Shown here: in pieces, positions 27,381 to 38,273 of the stretch | Layout: each line of letters opens with the position of its first letter | How positions within the stretch are numbered: position 1 is the stretch's first letter | Source of the DNA: Actinomycetes bacterium | Lineage (GTDB): Bacteria; Actinomycetota; Actinomycetes; Mycobacteriales; Mycobacteriaceae | NCBI GenBank assembly: GCA_022601135.1 | Contig: JAHZJB010000050.1 | Location: forward strand, 22,190-86,189 | DNA length: 64,000 bases | Direction of reading: 5' to 3' | Notes under the pieces: model-generated | The model's input: the letters and a program-made list of their open reading frames with translations, nothing else | Database searches by the model: none | What the model was told of the DNA's origin: nothing | Translations under genes and position numbers: made by a program

Positions 27381-28144
27381 CGACGCCGCCCCAGCACAGC
27401 CCCTGGATCCGCAACTTCCGGCCCGCGCCCACAGCCCGCCTGCGGTTGGTGTGTTTCCCGCATGCCGGAGGTTCGGCCAGCTATTTCTTCCCACTGGCGA
27501 CAGCCTTGGCTCCCGAGTTCGAGGTGTACGCGGTGCAATACCCGGGCCGCCAGGATCGTCGTAGCGAGCCATTCGTCGACAACATCGAGGACATGGCCGA
27601 CGAAGTGTTCGCGGCGCTTGACCCGCTGGCCGACGCGCCGTTGGCGCTATTCGGGCACAGCATGGGTGCGGTGCTGGCGTTCGAGGTTGCCCGACGATTG
27701 GAGACCTTGGCCAGCCGCAGGCCCGTCCTGGTGTTCGCCTCAGGGTCGCGGGCACCGAGCCGACACCGCGACGATCGCGCAGATGACGCGCCGCGCGGAG
27801 ATTCGGACCTGGTAGCCCTGATGCGGGAGCTAGGCGGCACCGACTCGCTGGTATTGGACAACCCAGAGATGCTGGCGGCTTTCCTGCCCCCGTTCCGCAA
27901 TGACTACCGGGCGTTGCAGGCCTACCACTGCGAAACCGACGTCGGCATCAGCGCACCAGTCATCGTGATGACAGCCACCGACGACCCGAAAACCAGCCTG
28001 GCCGACGCGCAAGCCTGGCACCAGCACACGACCGGTGGCGGCGAGGTGCACACTTTCGTCGGCGGGCATTTCTATCTGGGTAAGCAGCAGCAGAAAGTCA
28101 TCGAGGTGATCACGAACAAGCTGCGTGCGGCCGAAGCGCTCTAG
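27377..28144 (+). CDS. Type II thioesterase
   Basis: A 255-residue alpha/beta hydrolase of the GrsT/TesA type. FPHAGGSASYF is the oxyanion region, GHSMGAVLAFE holds the nucleophile Ser, and the late FVGGHFYLG holds the catalytic His; an Asp lies in TATDDPKTS. Such enzymes free stalled acyl groups from polyketide or peptide synthases, but no synthase is in this window. ATG at 27377 overlaps the stop of the polyproline protein. Convergent with the protease gene. Confidence 0.87.
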   Translation: MTTPPQHSPWIRNFRPAPTARLRLVCFPHAGGSASYFFPLATALAPEFEVYAVQYPGRQDRRSEPFVDNIEDMADEVFAALDPLADAPLALFGHSMGAVLAFEVARRLETLASRRPVLVFASGSRAPSRHRDDRADDAPRGDSDLVALMRELGGTDSLVLDNPEMLAAFLPPFRNDYRALQAYHCETDVGISAPVIVMTATDDPKTSLADAQAWHQHTTGGGEVHTFVGGHFYLGKQQQKVIEVITNKLRAAEAL

Positions 28145-28184
28145 CCGAGCCGGGCTGCCCGACGCCGAAGCGACGGGTGCGACC

Positions 28185-29204
28185 TCAATTGACGGACGGC
28201 GTCAGCACCGCTTTGCCGGTACGTGCCTGCCCGGTTCCGTCGATCCAGGTCAGGTCCAGTACGTCGCCGGGGTAATGCCTGTCCAATACCGACGTCAAGG
28301 TGTTCGAGGAGTCGAGCGTGACGCCGTCCAGGACGACGAGGACGTCGCCGTCCATCAGCCCCGCCAGGTCGGCGGGCCCGCCGCGCATCACCTCCTGGAT
28401 GAACACGCCCGGTTCGTCGCGCGGAGCGGTGCGAACGCCGATGCCGAGCAGGACCGGTGGACCGATGTGGACGGTGTCGGAGGGGATTCCCGCACGGATC
28501 TGGTTGGCCACCCCCATCGCGTCGTTGATCGGGATCGCAAAGCCTTTGCCGCCGGGCCCCATCCGGAAGTTGACCGATGCCGCCGTCGTCACGCCGACGA
28601 CCTGCCCGCCGCCATTGACCAGGGGTCCACCGGAGTCGCCGGCGCGCACCGGCGCGGCGAACTCGATGAGACCTGTTATCTCGTCGGTCGTGCCGGTCAG
28701 TGTGTCCTCGGCCTGGACCGTACGTCCGAAGCCTGTCACCGTGCCGACCTCCCGGGTGAGGGGTGCGTTACTGCCCAGTGCGTTCCCGAGTGCCACGATG
28801 AGTTCACCCGGGACCAACGCGTTCGAGTCCCCGATGGCGGCTGTCGGCAGACCGTTGGCGCCGAGCAACTGGATGACCGCTATGTCGCGGCCCCGGTCGT
28901 AACCCACCAGGGTCGCCGGGTAGGGCCGGCCCCCGACCGTTGCGGTAATGCGATCAGCGCCCTGAACGACGTGGAAGTTCGTCAGCGCCTGCCCGGCTGG
29001 GTCTATCACTATCCCGGTGCCCAGGCCGATGACGCCCTGGTAGTCGACCGCGGTGTCGATGCGCACTACCGCCGGTTCCGCCACTGCAGCCGCGACGGCG
29101 CCCGCATCGGTCGGCGTGGCAGCCGCAGGGGTTGCCGGGGCAACAAGGGCCACGACCGCGGCGAGCGCAATCGACAGGCGTCGGAAAGTCGAAATTGGGC
29201 CCAT
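28185..29204 (-). CDS. Exported trypsin-like serine protease with PDZ domain (PepA-like)
   Basis: A 339-residue secreted protease. A signal peptide (RRLSIALAAVVALVAPATPAAA) precedes a chymotrypsin-fold domain with TNFHVVQG (catalytic His), YDRGRDIAVIQL (Asp) and VRAGDSGGPLVNG (Ser), then a C-terminal PDZ domain (GVFIQEVMRGGPADLAGLMDGDVLV). It is close to my memory of PepA (Rv0125) rather than to the HtrA proteins, as no transmembrane anchor is visible. ATG at 29204 is chosen; the frame stays open to 29312 but without signal-like sequence. Confidence 0.88.
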   Translation of the reverse strand: MGPISTFRRLSIALAAVVALVAPATPAAATPTDAGAVAAAVAEPAVVRIDTAVDYQGVIGLGTGIVIDPAGQALTNFHVVQGADRITATVGGRPYPATLVGYDRGRDIAVIQLLGANGLPTAAIGDSNALVPGELIVALGNALGSNAPLTREVGTVTGFGRTVQAEDTLTGTTDEITGLIEFAAPVRAGDSGGPLVNGGGQVVGVTTAASVNFRMGPGGKGFAIPINDAMGVANQIRAGIPSDTVHIGPPVLLGIGVRTAPRDEPGVFIQEVMRGGPADLAGLMDGDVLVVLDGVTLDSSNTLTSVLDRHYPGDVLDLTWIDGTGQARTGKAVLTPSVN

Positions 29205-29372
29205 AGCTATCAATAGTGGCTGGGCGAAGAGCCGCTGTCGACGTCGGGCCGTCGGCTCAGCAGGGCTACCCTCGCCGCACTCCGTGGTCTGCGAGCCCAT
29301 AACCCTCCTCAAACTGTGGCCCGGGGTGCGACCGCGCGCTTTCGGGCAGGCGGCCGCACCCCGGGCTGAGTG

Positions 29373-29458
29373 CGGAGGATAGGGGATTTGAACCCCTGAG
29401 GGCTATTAACCCAACCCGCGTTCCAGGCGAGCGCCATAGGCCACTAGGCGAATCCTCC
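29373..29458 (-). tRNA. tRNA-Ser(GGA)
   Basis: On the minus strand GGAGGAT (5' end at 29458) pairs with ATCCTCC ending at 29374, discriminator G at 29373. The anticodon stem CTCGC/GCGGG encloses the loop CTGGAAC, anticodon GGA. A long variable arm and GGTTCAAATCC T loop identify a class II serine tRNA. Only CA, not a full CCA, follows. Confidence 0.95.
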
Positions 29459-29523
29459 GTCGGCAATGGTAACTGAACCCAACGTTGACCCCTGCGGTCC
29501 GCGTGGTGTTCGTGCAGCGATAG

Positions 29524-30993
<1,470 letters not shown>

Positions 30994-31077
30994 TCGAACC
31001 AGGTGCCTCCGATGTCCGGAATCTTCGTCGGCCGCTGGCGCGTAATCATCGTCAGACCTACTGGGTAGCCTGCTTGG

Positions 31078-32925
31078 GTGGCTCTCTATCGCAAATATCG
31101 ACCGGCGACGTTCGCTGAAGTCGTCGGCCAGGAACACGTCACCGAGCCGCTGTCGACCGCGCTGAACTCCGGCCGAATCAACCACGCTTATCTGTTTTCG
31201 GGCCCGCGTGGCTGCGGAAAGACGTCCTCGGCGCGCATCATGGCGCGTTCGCTGAACTGCGAGCAGGGCCCGACGGCAAACCCGTGCGGCGTCTGCGATT
31301 CGTGCGTTGCGCTGGCGCCGAACGGGCCCGGCAGCGTCGACGTCGTCGAACTCGATGCCGCGAGCCACGGCGGTGTGGACGACACCCGCGAACTCCGTGA
31401 CCGGGCGTTTTATGCGCCCGCCCAGTCCCGGTACCGCATCTTCATCGTCGACGAGGCCCACATGGTCAGCACCGCGGGTTTCAACGCGCTGCTCAAGATC
31501 GTGGAGGAGCCGCCCGAGCACCTGATATTTGTGTTCGCCACCACTGAGCCGGAGAAGGTGCTGCCGACGATTCGGTCGCGTACGCACCATTATCCGTTTC
31601 GGCTGCTACCGCCTCGCACGATGCGCACATTGATCGAGAAGATCATCGCCGCGGAGCAAGTCGACGTCGATGACGCGGTGTTCCCGCTGGTGATCCGGGC
31701 CGGCGGCGGCTCCCCACGGGACACCTTGAGCGTGTTGGATCAGCTGCTGGCGGGCTCTGAGTCTGATTCCGGCCGAAATCACGTCGCCTATCAGCGTGCG
31801 CTCGCCCTGCTGGGCGCCACTGACGTCGCTCTGATCGACGATGCCATCGACGCGTTGGCCGCCGGCGACGCCGCCGCGTTGTTCGGCGCGGTGGAAGGTG
31901 TGGTCGACGCCGGCCACGACCCTCGTCGGTTTGCCACCGATCTGCTCGAGCGGTTCCGGGACCTGATCGTGCTGCGGGCGGTGCCCGATGCGATCGCCCG
32001 CGGTGTGGTAGACGGACCACAGGACGTGCTGGACCGGATGCGCGACCAGGCGGCCCGCCACGGAACCGCCACGTTGACCCGCTACGCCGAGGTGGTGCAC
32101 GCCGGTCTGGGTGAGATGCGCGGCGCGACCGCGCCCCGGCTGCTGCTGGAAGTGGTGTGCGCCCGGTTGTTGCTGCCATCGGCAAGTGATACCGAATCGG
32201 CACTCATGCAGCGGGTGGAGCGCATCGAAATGCGGCTCGACATGTCGATCCCGGCCGGCGACCAAGACGCTGAAAGAGCCGTCGCCGCTGCCCCGCCCAA
32301 GCAGTACGTCCGCAGATCGCCGGCCGCTCCGGAACCCGGACCGCCTCCCACACCGCCGGAAGCGCCACCACCGCCGCCCGCCACCCGGAAAGCCGTTGAG
32401 CCCGAACCCGTCGCCTCGTCGCCGTCTGTTCAGCCATCGGCAACACCGGCGGTGGCGCCCCCGGCCACCGTGGCGGCCAGCGAACCCAACGCCGCTGCGG
32501 TACGCAGCATGTGGACCACGGTGCGTGAGAAGGTCCGGGAGCGTAGTCGCACCACGGAAGTGATGCTTGCCGGTGCGGTGGTGCGCACCGTCGAGGGCGC
32601 CACCCTGGTCCTCAGTCACGAATCGGCGCCCCTGGCGAAAAGATTAACCGAGCAGCGCAACGCCGACGTCATCCGCGAAGCGCTGAAGGACGCGCTCGGG
32701 GTCGACTGGAAGATCCGGTGTGAGACCGGCGGATCGCCCCCGGCGCCGGCGGCAGCCTCGGCGCCGCGCAAGGTCGCGCCTGAGCCGGAGCGGGGCCGTG
32801 ATGACGAAGAAAGCATGCTGGCCGAGGCGGGCCGGGGCGACTCCCAGGCGCCGCGGCGCGATCCCGAGGAGGCCGCGCTCGAGTTACTGCAGAACGAACT
32901 GGGTGCGCGGCGCATCGAAGGCTGA
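31078..32925 (+). CDS. dnaX: DNA polymerase III subunits gamma/tau
   Basis: A 615-residue clamp-loader ATPase. ALYRKYRPATFAEVVGQEHV opens the AAA+ domain, SGPRGCGKTSSAR is Walker A, a zinc module has four Cys between CEQGPTANPCGVC and DSC, and VDEAHMVSTAGFNALL is the Walker B/DEAH region. Residues ~400-470 are a Pro/Ala-rich linker before a C-terminal tau-like domain that should contact DnaE. The start is the GTG at 31078. No slippery frameshift heptamer is seen, so a single product is expected. Direct repeats begin at its stop codon. Confidence 0.94.
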   Translation: MALYRKYRPATFAEVVGQEHVTEPLSTALNSGRINHAYLFSGPRGCGKTSSARIMARSLNCEQGPTANPCGVCDSCVALAPNGPGSVDVVELDAASHGGVDDTRELRDRAFYAPAQSRYRIFIVDEAHMVSTAGFNALLKIVEEPPEHLIFVFATTEPEKVLPTIRSRTHHYPFRLLPPRTMRTLIEKIIAAEQVDVDDAVFPLVIRAGGGSPRDTLSVLDQLLAGSESDSGRNHVAYQRALALLGATDVALIDDAIDALAAGDAAALFGAVEGVVDAGHDPRRFATDLLERFRDLIVLRAVPDAIARGVVDGPQDVLDRMRDQAARHGTATLTRYAEVVHAGLGEMRGATAPRLLLEVVCARLLLPSASDTESALMQRVERIEMRLDMSIPAGDQDAERAVAAAPPKQYVRRSPAAPEPGPPPTPPEAPPPPPATRKAVEPEPVASSPSVQPSATPAVAPPATVAASEPNAAAVRSMWTTVREKVRERSRTTEVMLAGAVVRTVEGATLVLSHESAPLAKRLTEQRNADVIREALKDALGVDWKIRCETGGSPPAPAAASAPRKVAPEPERGRDDEESMLAEAGRGDSQAPRRDPEEAALELLQNELGARRIEG

Positions 32926-32926
32926 G

Positions 32927-33024
32927 CGCCGCTCGTGCCTCGCGGCTTGATCGTCGTCCGACTCGGCCTGTCGGTCGGACTCCTCAACGCCGCTCGTGCC
33001 TCGCGGCTTGATCGTCGTCCGACT
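32927..33024. repeat. Two direct copies of a 37-bp unit between convergent genes
   Basis: Exact copies lie at 32927-32963 and 32988-33024 (period 61) and share the core CTCGTGCCTCGCGGCTTGAT. The first begins just inside the sequence after the dnaX stop; the second ends on the stop codon of the convergent methyltransferase gene. The sequence between the copies is also partly similar (TCGGTCGGACTC). Confidence 0.95.
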
Positions 33025-34345
33025 AGGCCGTCCACCAGGGCCGCAATGGCAACCCGCCATCGCCGCCGTGCTCATCGAGTTTGACCGCCAGCACCTGGTG
33101 GAGCTGAATCGAATTCTGTTCGAAGCCAACCCGGGACGCGGCCATGTACAGGCCCCACACCTTTGCGGTCGGAAGACCCACTTCCGCGACCGCGTCGTCC
33201 CAGTGTTCGACCAGGTTGGCACTCCAGTCGCGCAGAGTCATCGCGTAGTGGTGGCGCAGGTTCTCCTCGTGAAGCACCTCCAGTTGGGCGTTCTGCATCT
33301 CCGTGATGATGCGACCGGAACCCGTGAGTTCGCCGTCTGGGAACACGTAGCGGTCGATGAAACCTCCCGCCGCCGCCGTGTGTCTATTGTCATGCCGGGT
33401 GATGCAGTGGTTGAGCAGCAGCCCACCCGCGCGCAGCTTCGTTCTGAGGAATCCGAAGTAGGCGGGATAGTTGGAAACGCCGATGTGCTCGGTGAGCCCG
33501 ATCGAAGAGATCGCGTCGAACTCTGACTCACGTACGTCGCGGTAGTCGCTGTGGCGCACCTCGGCCAGGTCGCCCAGACCCTGCTCCTTGATGGCCTTCT
33601 GGGCCCACGCCGCCTGCTCTTTGGACAGCGTCACTCCGATCACCTTCACGCCGTGTCGCGCGGCGTACCGCACCATGCCGCCCCAGCCGCAGCCCACATC
33701 CAGCAAGCGGTCACCCGGCTGAAGCCGCAACTTCTCGAACACCAGCCGATACTTGTTCTCCTGTGCCTCCTCAAGCGTTGCATCCGGGTGCGGGTAGCAC
33801 GCGCAGGTGTAGGTCATCGATGGGCCGAGCACCCACTCGTAGAAGGTGTTGGAGACGTCGTAGTGATGCTGTATCGCCTCCGCATCGCGGGCCTTGCTGT
33901 GCCGCAAACCTTCTGCGACGCGGCGCCAGCGGGGCAGCGCCTCCTGCGGGGGCGGCGCGATCGGCTTGAGGTGCTCGATGCCGATCGATCGGACGATGTT
34001 GGCCAGTACGCGGGCACGCGGACGCTTGAAGACGAGTTTCTTGGTCAGCGCAGCGAGCAGGTCGTAGGGATCACCCGGGTGCACGCCCTGGAGGTCCAGG
34101 TCGCCGGCCACGTAGGCCCGCGCCAACCCCAGATCGCCCGGAGCGGTCGCCAGGTAGGTCGTGCCGCGAGGCGTCCGCAGATCGAGCCCGAGGGTTGCGT
34201 CGGCGGGTCCGGCGCTGCTGCCGTCGTACGCCGTGAACTTCAACGGCAGCCGGCCCCCCGCGAGGATTTCCAGTATCTCGGCCAAGGAGAGTTTCCCCTC
34301 GGAGTGGTCTGCCGCGTCTGTGACACGTTCCCGGAATGTCGTCAT
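33023..34345 (-). CDS. SAM-dependent fatty-acid methyltransferase, CFA synthase family (BfaB/TmsB-like)
   Basis: A 440-residue cyclopropane-fatty-acid-synthase-like enzyme. LLDVGCGWGGMVRYAARHG binds S-adenosylmethionine, AIQHHYDVSNTFYEWVLG and SMTYTCACYPHPDATLEEAQ are the family's lipid-channel motifs, and SSIGLTEHIG contains the active-site region. The neighbour downstream of its promoter side is an FAD oxidoreductase; this pair (Rv3720/Rv3719) makes tuberculostearic (10-methylstearic) acid by methylating oleoyl chains in phospholipids and then reducing the methylene. ATG at 34345 after AGAGGACG; 28 bases from the partner stop. Confidence 0.88.
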   Translation of the reverse strand: MTTFRERVTDAADHSEGKLSLAEILEILAGGRLPLKFTAYDGSSAGPADATLGLDLRTPRGTTYLATAPGDLGLARAYVAGDLDLQGVHPGDPYDLLAALTKKLVFKRPRARVLANIVRSIGIEHLKPIAPPPQEALPRWRRVAEGLRHSKARDAEAIQHHYDVSNTFYEWVLGPSMTYTCACYPHPDATLEEAQENKYRLVFEKLRLQPGDRLLDVGCGWGGMVRYAARHGVKVIGVTLSKEQAAWAQKAIKEQGLGDLAEVRHSDYRDVRESEFDAISSIGLTEHIGVSNYPAYFGFLRTKLRAGGLLLNHCITRHDNRHTAAAGGFIDRYVFPDGELTGSGRIITEMQNAQLEVLHEENLRHHYAMTLRDWSANLVEHWDDAVAEVGLPTAKVWGLYMAASRVGFEQNSIQLHQVLAVKLDEHGGDGGLPLRPWWTA

Positions 34346-34373
34346 CGCCGTCCTCTGTTTTCTACGCACATTT

Positions 34374-35777
34374 TCATCGCCTCTGTACGGCCTTCGAGTA
34401 CAGGTCGAGGAATCGTGAATCGGGGTCGTAGGTCTTTTTCACAGTCTTGTAAATCTCCCCACCGTAGAGTTCGTCGAACTCCTCAGGTGTGTAGTACGCG
34501 TCGGAATACAGCGACTTGTGCCCGTGGAGTTCGGCTACCTCGCGTTCGATCTTCTTATTTGTGTAGCCTTCCTCGGGGCCGGCGGGCACCGAGGACCAGA
34601 AGCCGACGTTCACGTAGGTGTGGTGCGGGCGCAGTGGGTACAGCGGCCAGCTACCTGGCGAGGGTCCGTCATCACGGAGCCGCAACGGGCACAACCAGAT
34701 TGGTTCGATAGGAACGTTGTCCAGGAACCACTGCAGGAATTCGGCCGTCCGTTCGATCGGAACCTCGACGTCTTGAACCACCCGTTCACGCAGGGAGCGG
34801 GCGGGCGAACGAACGCTGCGCTGCTCGATGCGGTCGGCAATATGAAATCTCTGGTCGTAGCCGACGAGCTTCCAGTAGAAGCTGCTCCGACGGTACTTGC
34901 GCGGCCACCAGTGACGTAAGCGTGGATTCTGTGCGCCGAACGCGCGTGAGCACCAGAACCAGTCGGCATCCCACCGCCACAGGTAGTCGTGGATCGTCAG
35001 CCGGTCGTGTTTCTCACCATCCTCATGTTGGATCGACCGGTAGTAGATGTCGTTGCCGGTGTAATCGCTGACCGGTCCAGGAGTCGCCGACTGGATACCG
35101 ACACACAGGTAACCCTCGTCCGCGCTGAACACGACACCGTCGAGGTAGTCGACTCGGTCTCCGTTGAGTCCGCCTGTCTCGATGATCCTGTCCATCGCAT
35201 CTACCAGATCGGCCAGGGATCTGAACCTGAGGTGGCGAAGGGCTACGAACGGCTTCACCGGCTCCAGCTCGATCCTCAGGCGAACCGAGTAGCCAAGCGT
35301 GCCATAGGAATTTGGGAATGACCTGAACAGGTCGGAATGCTCGTCGGGGGCGGCCCGCACGATGTCTCCGGTGCCGGTCAGGATGTCCATCTCCAGCACG
35401 GACTCGTGCGGCAGGCCGTTGCGGTACGACGCCGATTCGATACCCAAGCCGGTCACCGCGCCGCCGAGCGTGATCGTCTTGAGCTGCGGCACCACCAAGG
35501 GTGACAGGCCATAGGGCAGCGTGGCCGCCACCAGATCCTCGTAGGTGCACATGCCTGCCACGTCGGCTGTGCGCACCTCCGGATCGACCGCGATAACGCC
35601 GGTCAGTCCGGAGGTGTCCAGCCCCGGCCCGGCGTTCTTGGCCCGGGCGCGAAACAGGTTCGACGTCGGCTTGGCCAAACGGACCGCGGCGTCGGCCGGA
35701 ATAGCCCGGTAACTGGCAAGTAGCCGCTGCACGCCTTCGGTGTGAGCCGCCCGTGCATCGGTCGAGGCAACAGACAC
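34374..35777 (-). CDS. FAD-binding oxidoreductase for 10-methyl fatty acids (BfaA/TmsA-like)
   Basis: A 467-residue flavoprotein of the DprE1/VAO-like group. RLAKPTSNLFRARAK and GVIAVDPEVRTADVAGMCTYEDLVA form the FAD-binding PCMH domain, with KTITLGGAVTGLGIES as the flavin loop. It should reduce the methylene intermediate left by the adjacent methyltransferase, with NAD(P)H. Corresponds to Rv3719 by synteny. ATG at 35777, first gene of a two-gene operon, divergent from the SRPBCC gene over 70 bases. Confidence 0.85.
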   Translation of the reverse strand: MSVASTDARAAHTEGVQRLLASYRAIPADAAVRLAKPTSNLFRARAKNAGPGLDTSGLTGVIAVDPEVRTADVAGMCTYEDLVAATLPYGLSPLVVPQLKTITLGGAVTGLGIESASYRNGLPHESVLEMDILTGTGDIVRAAPDEHSDLFRSFPNSYGTLGYSVRLRIELEPVKPFVALRHLRFRSLADLVDAMDRIIETGGLNGDRVDYLDGVVFSADEGYLCVGIQSATPGPVSDYTGNDIYYRSIQHEDGEKHDRLTIHDYLWRWDADWFWCSRAFGAQNPRLRHWWPRKYRRSSFYWKLVGYDQRFHIADRIEQRSVRSPARSLRERVVQDVEVPIERTAEFLQWFLDNVPIEPIWLCPLRLRDDGPSPGSWPLYPLRPHHTYVNVGFWSSVPAGPEEGYTNKKIEREVAELHGHKSLYSDAYYTPEEFDELYGGEIYKTVKKTYDPDSRFLDLYSKAVQRR

Positions 35778-35847
35778 ACATATACGCTAGTCCGCGGTTG
35801 CAGCCGATGCGACCTCCAGAGACGAACCTGACAAGGAGTTTGCACTG

Positions 35848-36288
35848 ATGGGACAGGTCAGCGCGGCCAGCACGGTCTTGATCGATGCCGATCCGGCGGT
35901 GGTGTTGGGCGCCGTTGCCGACTATCAGGCCATGCGACCCAAGATCCTCTCCGCGCACTACAGCGGGTATCGGGTGCTGGAGGGGGGACAGGGTGCCGGC
36001 ACCGTGGCCATGTGGAAGCTGCAGGCGACGAAGTCGCGCTCCCGCGATGTGCGTGCCGACGTCGATGTCGCTGGTCACACCGTCATCGAGAAGGACGCGA
36101 ACTCGTCGATGGTGACGAACTGGACCGTCGCACCGGCAGGCCCCGGTTCATCGGTGACCGTGAAGACGTCCTGGCAGGGGGCAACCGGGATCAGTGGCTT
36201 TTTCGAGAGGACATTCGCCCCGATCGGGCTACGCAAGATTCAGGCAGAGGTACTGAGCAACCTCAAGCGGGAAGTCGAAGGCCGCTAG
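35848..36288 (+). CDS. SRPBCC family protein (Rv3718c-like)
   Basis: A 146-residue polyketide-cyclase/START-like beta-barrel: ASTVLIDADPAVVLGAVADYQAMRPKIL is the typical first strand-helix, AGTVAMWKLQAT and GHTVIEKDANSSMVTNWTV the barrel strands, and the final helix GLRKIQAEVLSNLKREVE closes the pocket. It should bind a hydrophobic ligand. Sharing a promoter region with the 10-methyl fatty acid operon hints at lipid binding, which is inference. ATG at 35848. Confidence 0.82.
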   Translation: MGQVSAASTVLIDADPAVVLGAVADYQAMRPKILSAHYSGYRVLEGGQGAGTVAMWKLQATKSRSRDVRADVDVAGHTVIEKDANSSMVTNWTVAPAGPGSSVTVKTSWQGATGISGFFERTFAPIGLRKIQAEVLSNLKREVEGR

Positions 36289-36379
36289 CTGGGAAATCGT
36301 TCGCCGAGCGTGTCCCTACGGTCGTAAAGAGACCGAATTCACAGCCGTGGATGCACGTTCGATGGACCCGCGAACCTGC

Positions 36380-37144
36380 CTATCGCTGGGTGCTGAGGAA
36401 GGCGACGATGCCTCGGACAACTGCGTCCGCGTACTTCTGACGTCCCTCAGGCGTCGTCATCAGCGCCGAGTCGGCCGGATTCTTCATGTTGCCGAGTTCG
36501 ACGAGGATCGACGGATACTGCGCGAGGTTGAGCCCGGCAATGTCGGAGCGCGGAGCGAGGCCCGCTGATCCGATGTAGGTAGCCGGAGGGATACCCGAAC
36601 CGGCGAGCTGATCACGCATGATCTTGGCGAACTGTACGGACGGGCCTGCCTGCGCAGTATTGAGCGGGGGCGCGGCATACAGCACGTGGAAGCCGCGCCC
36701 GGTGGCCGGACCGCCATCCCCGTGTATTGACACGCTGGCGTCGGGCCGGATCGAGTTGGCCATCGCGGCCCGCTCATCGATGCACGGGCCCAGATCGGTG
36801 TCGTCACCGCGTGACATCGCCGTGCGCACACCCAGTGCGGTCAGCGCCTGGCGAATCCGCAGGGTGGTGTCCCAGTTGAACGTGTGCTCGGCCAGTTGGC
36901 CGTCGGCGGTGGCAGTGCCGCTGGCCTGGCAGTCCTTGGTGCCGCCGCGGCCGTTGGGGACCTGCCGGCTGATCGAGGCGTCGTTGGAGCCGTTGTGCCC
37001 CGGGTCCAGGAACACGATCTTTCCTGCGACGCTGGTCGGGGCCGCGTGGGCTGGGCTGGCGAGCGTCGACGCGGCGATGAGCGCTCCGGCGGCGATGGCT
37101 GTACCTTTTCGCAGGCCGACACGCAGACAGGCTGGTACGTGCAC
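36380..37144 (-). CDS. ami1: N-acetylmuramoyl-L-alanine amidase Ami1 (Rv3717-like)
   Basis: A 254-residue exported zinc amidase that cuts the bond between muramic acid and the stem peptide. A signal peptide (TAIAAGALIAASTLASPAHA) precedes the Amidase_3 fold with FLDPGHNGSN (zinc His), QLAEHTFNWD (zinc Glu), VSIHGDGGP (zinc His) and VELGNMKNP (catalytic Glu). The insert with RGGTKDCQASGT and GPCIDE holds the disulfide seen in mycobacterial Ami1. No cell-wall binding domain. The GTG at 37144 is the likely start; the frame is open to 37210. Divergent from ybaB. Confidence 0.9.
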   Translation of the reverse strand: MHVPACLRVGLRKGTAIAAGALIAASTLASPAHAAPTSVAGKIVFLDPGHNGSNDASISRQVPNGRGGTKDCQASGTATADGQLAEHTFNWDTTLRIRQALTALGVRTAMSRGDDTDLGPCIDERAAMANSIRPDASVSIHGDGGPATGRGFHVLYAAPPLNTAQAGPSVQFAKIMRDQLAGSGIPPATYIGSAGLAPRSDIAGLNLAQYPSILVELGNMKNPADSALMTTPEGRQKYADAVVRGIVAFLSTQR

Positions 37145-37280
37145 GGCGCCACGGTAGCCCGAGCGCGGACTACGCTTAAAGGTCAAAGTCCCGGATCTTG
37201 ACGAGCGCAACCAAGTCGAGACCGATACGCAATTCTCCGCATATCTATCCGCGCCGACGACTACTTACAGAGGATCAACA

Positions 37281-37622
37281 ATGCAGCCCGGTGGCCAACC
37301 CGACATGTCAGCACTGCTCGCACAGGCTCAGCAGATGCAGCAGCAGTTGATGGAGGCGCAGCAGGCCTTGGCCAACGCCGAGGTGAAAGGCCAATCCGGG
37401 GGCGGTCTGGTACACGTCACCATGCGGGGCAGTGGCGAGGTGGTGGCGGTGACGATCGACCCGAAAGTCATCGATCCAGCCGACCCGGAGACCCTGCAGG
37501 ATTTGATCGTCGGCGCTTTCGCCGATGCCTCCAAGCAGGTCGCCAGCATGGCCCAGGACCGGTTGGGGCCGCTGGCGGGCGGGATGGGTGGGCAGGGTTT
37601 CCCGAGCCTGCCGGAAATGTGA
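37281..37622 (+). CDS. YbaB/EbfC nucleoid-associated protein
   Basis: A 113-residue DNA-binding protein with a long coiled helix ([24 protein letters not shown]), strands [20 protein letters not shown] and a C-terminal helix ([19 protein letters not shown]). YbaB dimers coat DNA without clear sequence specificity. ATG at 37281. Immediately upstream of recR, 11 bases apart, the conserved dnaX-ybaB-recR group that is here separated from dnaX by the lipid and amidase genes. Confidence 0.9.
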   Translation: MQPGGQPDMSALLAQAQQMQQQLMEAQQALANAEVKGQSGGGLVHVTMRGSGEVVAVTIDPKVIDPADPETLQDLIVGAFADASKQVASMAQDRLGPLAGGMGGQGFPSLPEM

Positions 37623-37633
37623 CTTGCACCTAA

Positions 37634-38245
37634 ATGTTTGAAGGACCTGTCCAAGATCTGATCGACGAACTCGGCAAGCTGCCGGGTATCGGACCGAAGA
37701 GTGCTCAGCGGATCGCATTTCATCTGCTCTCCGTCGAGCCGCCAGACATCGACAGGCTCACTGCCGTACTCGGCAAGGTCCGCGACGGGGTGAAGTTCTG
37801 CGCGGTGTGCGGAAACGTCAGCGACGAGGACCGCTGCCGAATCTGCAGTGACTCCCGCCGCGACGCATCGCTGGTCTGTGTTGTTGAGGAGTCAAAGGAT
37901 GTGCAAGCAGTCGAACGTACCCGGGAGTTCCGCGGGCGCTATCACGTTCTCGGTGGTGCGCTCGACCCGTTGTCCGGTGTCGGGCCGGACCAACTGCGCA
38001 TCCGCGAACTACTGAACAGGATCGGTGAGCGGGTCGACGGCGTCGACGTCGCCGAGGTGATCATCGCGACGGATCCGAACACCGAGGGTGAGGCGACCGC
38101 AACGTATCTCGTGCGGATGTTGCGCGACATCCCCGGGCTGACCGTGACGCGCATCGCTTCGGGCCTGCCGATGGGCGGTGACCTCGAGTTCGCCGACGAG
38201 CTGACGCTGGGTCGCGCGTTGGTGGGCCGTCGGGCGATGGCCTGA
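37634..38245 (+). CDS. recR: Recombination mediator RecR
   Basis: A 203-residue recombination protein acting with RecO in gap repair. The helix-hairpin-helix is [20 protein letters not shown], the zinc finger uses four Cys ([16 protein letters not shown]), and the Toprim domain runs from [16 protein letters not shown] to [18 protein letters not shown]. Length equals the family norm. ATG at 37634, likely co-transcribed with ybaB. Confidence 0.95.
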   Translation: MFEGPVQDLIDELGKLPGIGPKSAQRIAFHLLSVEPPDIDRLTAVLGKVRDGVKFCAVCGNVSDEDRCRICSDSRRDASLVCVVEESKDVQAVERTREFRGRYHVLGGALDPLSGVGPDQLRIRELLNRIGERVDGVDVAEVIIATDPNTEGEATATYLVRMLRDIPGLTVTRIASGLPMGGDLEFADELTLGRALVGRRAMA

Positions 38246-38273
38246 TTCGCCGCGACGGGGCCCGCGCTGAAGC

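Noticed and set aside
31078..32925. Programmed frameshift in dnaX
   Set aside because: No slippery A-rich heptamer with a stop in the alternative frame was found.
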